From NCBI GenBank assembly GCA_964642795.1, contig CAZXRQ010000008.1, positions 1 through 39,990 on the forward strand: a DNA stretch of 39,990 bases, read 5' to 3'. The DNA is from JAVVVD01 sp964642795. GTDB lineage: Bacteria; Bacillota; Clostridia; Christensenellales; CAG-138. The position numbers and the translations under genes were made by a program. The notes under the pieces are model-generated. The model worked only from the letters and a program-made list of their open reading frames with translations, was not told the origin of the DNA and ran no database searches. Positions 30,872 to 37,742 of the stretch are shown here, piece by piece (position 1 is the first letter of the stretch; each line of letters starts with the position of its first letter).

Positions 30872-32692
30872 ATGGCAAACGAAATGTTGAGGAATATTGC
30901 GATTATCGCGCACGTCGACCACGGCAAGACCACGCTGGTGGATCAGCTGCTGCGGCAATCCGGCGTATTCCGTGCAAACGAGCAGGTGGCAGAGCGTGTG
31001 ATGGATTCCGGCGATCTCGAGCGCGAGCGCGGGATAACCATACTCTCCAAGAACACGGCGGTAAACTACAAAAACTACCGTATAAACATAGTGGACACTC
31101 CGGGCCACGCCGACTTCGGCGGCGAGGTGGAGCGCATACTTCAGCTGGTGGACGGCGTGCTGCTGCTGGTGGACGCATTTGAGGGCTGTATGCCGCAGAC
31201 CCGCTTCGTGCTGAGAAAGGCGCTGGAGCTAAACAAAATACCCGTGGTGGTAGTAAACAAGGTGGATCGTCCCGGCGCGCGGCCGATGGAGGTTGTGGAC
31301 GAAACGCTGGAGCTGTTCATGGAGCTGGGTGCAAGCGCGGAGCAGCTGGATTTCCCGGTGGTATACGCTTCCGCGCGCGACGGTATATCCGGCATGTCCC
31401 CCGATGCGCTAAGCAGCGATATGCAGGCCCTGTTCGATACCATAATAGCCACCGTCCCCGCCCCCGAGGGCGATGCGGACGCGCCGCTGCAGATACTGTT
31501 TTCCACCATCGACTATGACGATTATGTGGGAAGGATTGGCGTGGGCCGCATAGAGCGCGGCACAGTGCAGCGCAATCAGATAGTTACGCTGTGCGGCGGC
31601 CACGCGGACAACCCCCGCGAGGTAAAGCTCAGCCGTCTGTACCGCTTCGAGGGGCTGAAGCGCGTGGAGATCGAGCGGGCCGAGGCAGGCGAGATAGTGG
31701 CCGTTGCTGGCGTTACAGGGCTTTCCATAGGTGAGACCGCCTGCGATTGCGAGCACGTAGAGCCGCTGCCCTTCGTACATATCGACGAGCCCACCGTGAG
31801 CATGATGTTTTTGGTGAACGACAGCCCGTTCGCCGGACGCGAGGGCAAGTACGTCACCAGCCGCAACCTGCGCGAAAGGCTGTTCAAGGAGGTCGAGACC
31901 AACGTATCCATGCGCGTGGAGGAGACCCAGAACACGGATATGTTCAAGGTGAGCGGCCGCGGCGAGCTGCACCTTTCCATACTTATTGAGACCATGCGCC
32001 GGCAGGATTACGAATTTGCCGTATCCCGCCCCAAGGTCATAATGAAGGCCGACGAATACGGCAAGGTACTGGAGCCTATCGAGGAGCTTACCGTGGACGT
32101 ACCGCAGGATTATGTAGGCGCGGTAATAGAAGGTTTAGGCCGCCGCAAAGCGGACATGGTAAACATGACCAACGACTCGGAGGGCAGCGTAAGGCTTATG
32201 TTCCTAATCCCCGCCCGCTGTCTTATGGGCTACCGCAGCGAGCTGCTTACCTCCACCCGCGGCAACGGCGTGATGAGCCACATTTTTCACGACTACGAGC
32301 CGTACAAGGGCGATATCGACGAGCGCGACCGCGGCTCCCTCGTCTGCCATGAGACCGGCGAGACCAGCAGCTACGGCCTTTTCAATACGCAGGACCGCGG
32401 CCGGCTGTTCGTAGGCCCCGGTATAGAGGTGTACGAGGGTCAGGTAGTGGGCGAGTGCAGCCGCAGCGAGGACATAGTGGTAAACGTGTGCAAGAAGAAG
32501 CACATCACCAACATGCGCGCCTCCGGCAGCGACGAGGCGCTGCGCCTTACCCCGCCCGTACAGCTCAGCCTTGAGCAATGCCTTGAGTTCATCGCCGATG
32601 ACGAGCTGGTGGAGGTCACCCCCAAGTCCATCCGTATGCGCAAGCGCATACTGAATAAAGAACAGCGCATGAAGCTCGCTTCAAGAGGCTGA
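30872..32692 (+). CDS. typA: Ribosome-associated GTPase TypA/BipA
   Basis: 606 residues from the ATG at 30872; a TTG at 30857 nearer the AAGGA site is possible and would add five residues. Translational GTPase with G1 AHVDHGKTT, switch region RERGITI, G3 DTPGHADFGGEVER, G4 NKVDRPGARP and G5 near YASARDG. Domains II, III (GRGELHLSILIETMRRQDYEF), V and the TypA-specific C-terminus follow in order. It binds the ribosome and helps 50S assembly and stress or low-temperature growth. It lies head-to-head with the thiT transcript and is followed after 18 bases by the acetyltransferase. Confidence 0.97.
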   Translation: MANEMLRNIAIIAHVDHGKTTLVDQLLRQSGVFRANEQVAERVMDSGDLERERGITILSKNTAVNYKNYRINIVDTPGHADFGGEVERILQLVDGVLLLVDAFEGCMPQTRFVLRKALELNKIPVVVVNKVDRPGARPMEVVDETLELFMELGASAEQLDFPVVYASARDGISGMSPDALSSDMQALFDTIIATVPAPEGDADAPLQILFSTIDYDDYVGRIGVGRIERGTVQRNQIVTLCGGHADNPREVKLSRLYRFEGLKRVEIERAEAGEIVAVAGVTGLSIGETACDCEHVEPLPFVHIDEPTVSMMFLVNDSPFAGREGKYVTSRNLRERLFKEVETNVSMRVEETQNTDMFKVSGRGELHLSILIETMRRQDYEFAVSRPKVIMKADEYGKVLEPIEELTVDVPQDYVGAVIEGLGRRKADMVNMTNDSEGSVRLMFLIPARCLMGYRSELLTSTRGNGVMSHIFHDYEPYKGDIDERDRGSLVCHETGETSSYGLFNTQDRGRLFVGPGIEVYEGQVVGECSRSEDIVVNVCKKKHITNMRASGSDEALRLTPPVQLSLEQCLEFIADDELVEVTPKSIRMRKRILNKEQRMKLASRG

Positions 32693-32710
32693 AAAAAGGA
32701 GTTGTATCCC

Positions 32711-33214
32711 ATGGCCGATAATATCATCATAACCGGCGCCACCCCCGCGCACTATGCAGAAGTGCTGCGCATAAACGAGGACTTCGTGGATATGCTTTCT
32801 CCGCTGGACGAAGCGGGGCTTGCTTCGCTTGCGGAGATGGCGGATATGTTCAGTGTGGCGCTTATAGGCGGCCGCGTGGCAGGGTTCGTGATAGTCCTGC
32901 GCGAAGGCAAGCCGTATGACAGCGATAACTACAAATGGTTCCTTCAGCGGTATGGCAGCTACCTGTACGTTGACCGCATCGCGGTAAGCGGCGATTTCCG
33001 CAGGCTGGGTGTGGCGCGGCGAATATACGAATCGGTATTCGCCCGCGCGCGCGAATGCGGCGTGCCGTACGTCACCGCGGAGATTAACATAAAGCCGGAG
33101 CGCAACGAGGCGTCTTTTTCGCTGCATGAGGCGTTTGGCTTTGCCGAGCAGGGCACGCAGTACGTCATGGGCGGCAAAAAGCAGGTGTCCATGCAGGTAT
33201 CCCGGATAGGCTAA
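32711..33214 (+). CDS. GNAT family N-acetyltransferase
   Basis: 167 residues, GCN5-like fold. Motif A is LYVDRIAVSGDFRRLGVARRIYESVFARAREC (acetyl-CoA binding, the R-x-x-G-x-A/G loop), followed by VTAEINIKPERNEASFSLHEAFGFAEQG, which holds the motif B N-x-x-S-x-x-x-H/Y helix. ATG at 32711, AGGAG 9 bases upstream; it probably shares the typA transcript. Substrate unknown. Confidence 0.88.
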   Translation: MADNIIITGATPAHYAEVLRINEDFVDMLSPLDEAGLASLAEMADMFSVALIGGRVAGFVIVLREGKPYDSDNYKWFLQRYGSYLYVDRIAVSGDFRRLGVARRIYESVFARARECGVPYVTAEINIKPERNEASFSLHEAFGFAEQGTQYVMGGKKQVSMQVSRIG

Positions 33215-33230
33215 ACCGCATAATATTGGA

Positions 33231-33258
33231 AGCAGACCCGCATAGGGCCTGCTTTTTT
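33231..33258 (+). terminator. Intrinsic terminator, possibly bidirectional
   Basis: AGCAGACCC (33231-33239), 5-base loop, GGGCCTGCT (33245-33253) with one mismatch, then a T-run. It separates the typA unit from the convergent spoIID. Confidence 0.8.
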
Positions 33259-33278
33259 GCTGCGCCGCTTTGCAGCTG

Positions 33279-34250
33279 CTATCCCCCGGCCCCCAGCTCG
33301 GATATGGGGCAGAGGGCTATACCGGTATAGTAGTGGGCGAGTATCTCGCGGTAGTCCGCCCCCTCCTCCGCCATGGCGTTTGCGCCGTACTGGCTCATGC
33401 CTACGCCGTGGCCGTAGCCCAGGGTGGATATGGTCACCACGCTTGAAATATCCAGCGTAAAATTAGCGCTGTTAAGGTCGAACAGCTTACGGAACTCCCG
33501 CCCCGTGAGCGTGACCCCGCCCAGCCGCACTTTCTCCACCCGACCGCTTTCGTAGCGGGAAAGCACCTCCACCTGCCCGTCCAGCCCCCTTCGCGCAAGC
33601 TCCGCAAACGGATAAGCTCCGTTTACCCTGCGTGTAAACTCGCGCAGGCTGTATTCCCGCTCCGCGCGGAAGCTGGACGCGCCCTCCTCGCCGGGGCTGT
33701 CCACGCCCAGCAGATACGGCGCGCCGGAAAACACATTTACCGCGTCCTCGGTGTGTCCGCCGGAGCAGGAGTGGTACAGCGCCTCTATCGGCTTGCCGCC
33801 GTACGTCGCTACGATCCCGGCGGTGGCGCTTACCGCATCCGTTATACGCGCAAGGTTGTATGTATAGTCCTCCCCCCAGTTATCCGCCAGCTCCCCGTAT
33901 GATGCATAGGCCTGGCAGCAGCCGGAATCCGTGCACACCTCCCCGCCGCCGCGCCCGCAAGGCTCGCCGCCGTACGCGCTCATACGGCACACGGCATATG
34001 TGCGCGCCGCTACCGCCTGCGCCTTGAGCGCCTCGGCCTCAAAGCACGCGGGCATCTCGCCCGCCACGCACAGCACTATGTATTCCTCCAGCGGCATATT
34101 AAGCAGCGCTTCCGCCTCCGCATCAAATACCAGCAGCTCCGGCGCTTCGCTCAGCAGCGCCTGCTCCTGCCCGCCGCGGCTCATCACGCAGCCCCTCAGC
34201 AGCAGCACGAGCGCGCCCAGCGCCAGCGCCGCAAGCAGCACACGCTTCAC
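33279..34250 (-). CDS. spoIID: SpoIID/LytB-domain peptidoglycan lytic transglycosylase
   Basis: SpoIID cleaves glycan strands during engulfment in sporulation. Landmarks: N-terminal membrane anchor (KRVLLAALALGALVLLL), MPLEEYIVLCVAGEMPACFEAEALKAQAVAARTYA-type core split as VAGEMPACFEAEALKAQA with the catalytic Glu, the Cys/His-rich CTDSGCCQAY and HSCSGGHTEDA, and GYGHGVGMSQYGA. I prefer the GTG at 34250 (AAGGA 8 bases upstream, start of the signal anchor); the ATG at 34292 would add 14 residues with no well-spaced site. No spoIIQ or other sporulation genes are adjacent. Ends with TAG. Confidence 0.88.
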   Translation of the reverse strand: MKRVLLAALALGALVLLLRGCVMSRGGQEQALLSEAPELLVFDAEAEALLNMPLEEYIVLCVAGEMPACFEAEALKAQAVAARTYAVCRMSAYGGEPCGRGGGEVCTDSGCCQAYASYGELADNWGEDYTYNLARITDAVSATAGIVATYGGKPIEALYHSCSGGHTEDAVNVFSGAPYLLGVDSPGEEGASSFRAEREYSLREFTRRVNGAYPFAELARRGLDGQVEVLSRYESGRVEKVRLGGVTLTGREFRKLFDLNSANFTLDISSVVTISTLGYGHGVGMSQYGANAMAEEGADYREILAHYYTGIALCPISELGAGG

Positions 34251-34357
34251 ATTCAGCGTCCTTATGCAATCAAACACATCTTTAAGCAGCATACTCCCAT
34301 TTTATGCTTCAACATGTGAACAGATGCGGTACTCACCGTGAACAGAAGCCGCCGCTA

Positions 34358-34386
34358 TTGTGCTGCGGCATAAAAAGCTTTATAAT
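34358..34386 (+). promoter_or_regulatory. Sigma-A promoter of the 34.4-37.6 kb gene block
   Basis: TTGTGC (34358-34363), 17 bases, TATAAT (34381-34386). The -10 is perfect and the -35 half-matched. Confidence 0.6.
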
Positions 34387-34427
34387 GTGAATGTAAATTG
34401 GGGTATTGTAGCGAAGGAGTGGTAAAT

Positions 34428-35183
34428 ATGACGGAGCTTATCAACAGCGGCGACAGGCAGGCGCTCAAGGAGCTGCTTGCACAGTACACAAAGCCGGTGT
34501 ACGACCGTATCTCGGCCGCCTGCGGCGCAGACTCCGCCAAGAGCCTGACCCGTCTTGCGCTGGGGGATATAATAGTTGCCGCGGAGCAGGGCGTTTGCCC
34601 TCCCGACGCGCAGCTTGAAGAATGGATATTCGGCCTTGCGGATAAGCGTATCGCCGACGCAATGGACGTACGCACACGCGCTGACGCGCTGATATGTGAC
34701 GCCGCCCAGCCCGCGGAGCATACCACCCGCGCCATGCCGGACAGCAGGCGCGACGACTGGCAGCCGCCCGCATTCGCCGCCGCCTGGACGCCGCCCGAGA
34801 TTAACACAGCATGGACGCCTCCCCCGGCGCAGCCCATACAGCCGGCCGCACCCGCTCGGACGGCAGCGCCCGTACAATCCCCGCGGTCCGCACCCGCCGC
34901 AACGCAGGCGCCGGCTGCCGCGCACACCGTGCCCACGCTGTTTGACAACGGCACAGCATATGACTGCGATGACGACGACGATTATGACGATGACGATTAC
35001 GACGACGAGCGCGACAGCGGCAAAAAGAGCTTTGGAATGGTGCTGCTTATAATTATGCTGGTGCTTATGATAGCGGCGCTTGTATGGATGCTGGTGGTTA
35101 TGCTTATGACGCGCGGCGTGCTTCCAATGCTGGACTTCGGCTTTGCCGAATGGTTCAATGGCAATGTATTCCAGCTTTATTAG
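34428..35183 (+). CDS. Membrane protein with sigma-region-2-like N-terminus, Pro-rich and Asp-rich linkers
   Basis: 251 residues from the ATG at 34428 (AAGGAG 9 bases upstream). Residues 1-85 (INSGDRQALKELLAQYTKPVYDRI ... KSLTRLALGDIIVAAEQG) resemble ECF sigma factor region 2 in pattern (GD-x-x-A-x-x-x-L-x-x-x-Y, then a D/S-LT helix). A Pro/Ala linker (~105-180) and an acidic run (DDDDDYDDDDYDDE, ~186-202) lead to a membrane helix (~210-235) and a short outer tail. It could be a membrane-tethered sigma-like or anti-sigma-interacting protein, but resemblance is only by eye. First gene of a block with NfeD and FloA. Confidence 0.65.
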   Translation: MTELINSGDRQALKELLAQYTKPVYDRISAACGADSAKSLTRLALGDIIVAAEQGVCPPDAQLEEWIFGLADKRIADAMDVRTRADALICDAAQPAEHTTRAMPDSRRDDWQPPAFAAAWTPPEINTAWTPPPAQPIQPAAPARTAAPVQSPRSAPAATQAPAAAHTVPTLFDNGTAYDCDDDDDYDDDDYDDERDSGKKSFGMVLLIIMLVLMIAALVWMLVVMLMTRGVLPMLDFGFAEWFNGNVFQLY

Positions 35184-35253
35184 GCCAAGTATTGGCATAA
35201 ACTGATTCCGGGGATATGCCCGGATATAAACCTGAGCAGGAGGTAATCTTATT

Positions 35254-35757
35254 ATGGCAATTGCCGAATACTTATCCGGATGGAACATCGCCGCGATCGT
35301 ATGTCTTATAGCAGGCATCGTGCTGGTGGCGATAGAGATGTTTTCCCCCGGCATAGGCGCGCCGGGCATAATGGGCGTCATTGCGCTCATCACTGCGATA
35401 ATTCTGCGCGCTGATACGCTTACCAACGCCCTTATCACGCTGATAATTGTGCTGGCGATACTCGGCGTGATGGCGGTGGTAATACTGCGCTCTCTCAAAA
35501 AGGGCCGGCTGCAAAAATCCGTTTTCGTACTGAAGGACAGTATAAACGTCGGCTCTACCGAGCTTTCCGATGCGGATATGCAGGCGCTGGTGGGCAAGAC
35601 CGGCGTGTGTCTCAACACGCTGCGCCCCTCCGGCAACGCTGAGATCGACGGCCGCAAGCTGGACGTGGTAAGCAGCGGCGAGTTCATACAAAAGGGCGCT
35701 GCCGTCGAGGTGGAAAAGGTCGAGGGTCTGCGCATACTGGTAAAGGAAGTCAAATGA
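35254..35757 (+). CDS. NfeD family membrane protein
   Basis: 167 residues: three or four membrane helices (~10-85, with EMFSPGIGAPGIMGVIALITAII typical of NfeD) and a C-terminal OB-fold domain (~110-165: LVGKTGVCLNTLRPSGNAEIDGRKLDVVSSGEFI as separate blocks, ending VEKVEGLRILVKEV). NfeD proteins pair with flotillin-like membrane scaffold proteins, matching floA 260 bases downstream. AGGAGG before the ATG. Its stop overlaps the next gene (ATGATGA). Confidence 0.93.
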   Translation: MAIAEYLSGWNIAAIVCLIAGIVLVAIEMFSPGIGAPGIMGVIALITAIILRADTLTNALITLIIVLAILGVMAVVILRSLKKGRLQKSVFVLKDSINVGSTELSDADMQALVGKTGVCLNTLRPSGNAEIDGRKLDVVSSGEFIQKGAAVEVEKVEGLRILVKEVK

Positions 35758-35984
35758 TGAGTTTCTGCAAGCAATGCGGTACGCTGTACGATCCCAAGCA
35801 GGGCCCCTGCCCAAAGTGTGCCACAAAGGACGTTCCCGATGAGGCTGTGCAGCCCGCGCCAATGAGCGTGGCGGAATCCTCCCGAGCACGCAGGCGCGCC
35901 TGGATACAGCTGATAATCGGCATACCCGCATTCATTGGCTTCATCTACCTCATAATCTACGCAATGCAGCTTATAAAAGGCTGA
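35754..35984 (+). CDS. Small zinc-ribbon membrane protein
   Basis: 76 residues. N-terminal zinc ribbon FCKQCGTLYDP ... GPCPKCATKD (two CxxC pairs), a polar linker, then one hydrophobic helix (~50-72) after an RARRR stretch. It overlaps nfeD by 4 bases and precedes floA, so it likely belongs to the same membrane-domain system. No function known. Confidence 0.75.
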   Translation: MMSFCKQCGTLYDPKQGPCPKCATKDVPDEAVQPAPMSVAESSRARRRAWIQLIIGIPAFIGFIYLIIYAMQLIKG

Positions 35985-36018
35985 TCAAATACACCTGTGG
36001 CTTGAAAGGAGATCTCAA

Positions 36019-36993
36019 ATGCCCGAATTTGCACTCGTCATCGTAATAATTGTAGCCGCCATAATCTTTTTGGCGTTGTTCTTCAGCTTTGTGCCCATAG
36101 GCCTCTGGATAAGCGCTACCGCCTCCGGCGTTAAGGTAGGCATTTTCCAGCTTGTCGCCATGCGCATAAGAAAAGTGGCCCCCATACGCATCGTCAACCC
36201 AATGATAAAGGCCACCAAGGCCGGATTGGATCTTTCCATAAATAAAATGGAGTCCCACTACCTCGCCGGAGGTAACGTAGACCGCGTGGTAAACGCGCTT
36301 ATCGCCGCGCAGCGCGCGGGCATACCGCTGGATTTCGGCAACTCCTGCGCCATCGATCTTGCAGGACGCGATGTGCTTAACGCCGTGCAGATGAGCGTTA
36401 ACCCCAAGGTAATAGAAACTCCGGTGAGCGCCGCTATCGCAAAAAACGGCATAGAGCTCCGCGTTAAGGCAAGGGTCACCGTGCGCGCAAACATAGACAG
36501 GCTGGTCGGCGGCGCTGGCGAGGAGACCATAATCGCCCGTATAGGCGAGGGCATAGTCACCACAGTAGGCAGCTCGGGAAGCCACAAGGACGTGCTGGAA
36601 AACCCCGACCTCATCAGCCAAACCGTACTCAATAAGGGATTGGATGCCGGCACCGCGTTTGAAATACTTTCCATAGATATAGCGGATGTCGATGTTGGCC
36701 GCAACGTTGGCGCACAGCTCCAGATAGACCAGGCGGAGGCGGATAAGCGCATAGCGCAGGCCAAGGCCGAGGAGCGCAGGGCGATGGCCGTAGCGCAGGA
36801 GCAGGAGAACAAGGCCGAGGTGCAGGGTATGCGCGCCCGCGTTATCGAGGCGGAGGCCGAGGTTCCCAAGGCTATCGCAGCCGCCTTCCGCGACGGCAAG
36901 CTGGGCGTTATGGATTATTACAACATGCAAAACGTGATATCCGACACACAGATGCGCAATTCCATAGCCGACGGCGGCAGCAAGGAGAAATAA
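36019..36993 (+). CDS. floA: Flotillin-like protein FloA
   Basis: 324 residues. N-terminal membrane hairpin (LVIVIIVAAIIFLALFFSFVP), then the FloA/UPF0365 core with IRIVNPMIKATKAGL, ARVTVRANIDRLVGGAGEE and a long C-terminal coiled coil (DQAEADKRIAQAKAEERRAMA). FloA organises functional membrane microdomains and associates with NfeD. GGAG lies about 7 bases upstream. Length matches B. subtilis FloA (~330). Confidence 0.95.
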   Translation: MPEFALVIVIIVAAIIFLALFFSFVPIGLWISATASGVKVGIFQLVAMRIRKVAPIRIVNPMIKATKAGLDLSINKMESHYLAGGNVDRVVNALIAAQRAGIPLDFGNSCAIDLAGRDVLNAVQMSVNPKVIETPVSAAIAKNGIELRVKARVTVRANIDRLVGGAGEETIIARIGEGIVTTVGSSGSHKDVLENPDLISQTVLNKGLDAGTAFEILSIDIADVDVGRNVGAQLQIDQAEADKRIAQAKAEERRAMAVAQEQENKAEVQGMRARVIEAEAEVPKAIAAAFRDGKLGVMDYYNMQNVISDTQMRNSIADGGSKEK

Positions 36994-37008
36994 CGAAGGG
37001 AGCGGCAT

Positions 37009-37614
37009 ATGTCACTGTTTCCTATCCTGTTTATCGCGTTTATTGTAATAAGCGTGGTATCCAGCTCGAATAAAAAGAAAAAGGCCGAGGAATCGCGGCA
37101 GAAGCTGGCGGCGCAGCATCGTGCTGAAAACCAGCCCCCGCCCTCCGATCCAAGGTTTTACGATCCGCAGCCGCCACGCCCTGTACAGCAGCGTTCCGCG
37201 CGGCCACAGCCGGATCCCAGGTTTTATGATACCCCCGCGCAGCCCGCGCGCGCGCAGTCCGCTCCCGCACAGCAGGGACGGTACGCACAAACCGGCAGCC
37301 TGAGCTACGCCTCCACCGAGGGGATGCAGGGCGACTCCACCGAGGGCATCGGTGCGCGGGTAAGCACGAACGTTTCCGCGTCCGTAAAAAGCCGTGTTTC
37401 GCACACTGTAAGACCTGTTACCGAAAGTGCGCATGCGCATGAGGAAACCTCCATCACCGGCATTATGCCGGATTGTCCGGATGAAACCATAGAAGAAAAA
37501 GCCGTTTCCGCACCCAAGGCGCCGCTGCTCCGCTTTGACCATGAAGCCGTCGTAAGCGGGCTGATATACAGCGAGATACTTGGCAGGCCCAAGGCTCTGC
37601 GGCACGCAAGATAA
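37009..37614 (+). CDS. Membrane-anchored protein with DPRFYD repeats, FloA-linked
   Basis: 201 residues. N-terminal membrane helix (LFPILFIAFIVISVVSS) followed by basic KKKK, then a Pro/Gln/Arg-rich disordered region containing two DPRFYD motifs (residues ~46-51 and ~68-73). The C-terminal 25 residues (LLRFDHEAVVSGLIYSEILG, then RPKALR) look conserved and resemble the end of other unknown proteins next to floA in Clostridia. It starts 15 bases after floA with GAAGGGAG and is followed by a terminator, so it is the last gene of the block. Confidence 0.75.
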   Translation: MSLFPILFIAFIVISVVSSSNKKKKAEESRQKLAAQHRAENQPPPSDPRFYDPQPPRPVQQRSARPQPDPRFYDTPAQPARAQSAPAQQGRYAQTGSLSYASTEGMQGDSTEGIGARVSTNVSASVKSRVSHTVRPVTESAHAHEETSITGIMPDCPDETIEEKAVSAPKAPLLRFDHEAVVSGLIYSEILGRPKALRHAR

Positions 37615-37627
37615 CCCTTCAACACAT

Positions 37628-37655
37628 AAAGCCTCCGACTGCGGCCGGAGGCTTT
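37628..37655 (+). terminator. Intrinsic terminator
   Basis: AAAGCCTCCG (37628-37637), 8-base loop, CGGAGGCTTT (37646-37655), ending the floA block. Confidence 0.85.
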
Positions 37656-37742
37656 CCTGCGTTTTAATGATTGTTTTTTTACAATCTGTAAATAATCTGC
37701 GATACGGTTGATTATGAAATGGGCAGGTGATATCCTTTGACT

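Noticed and set aside
34380..35774. Long minus-strand frame across the sigma-like and NfeD genes
   Set aside because: It is antisense to two genes with good ribosome sites and its translation is low-complexity (poly-Val/Ile, Arg/Gly-rich).
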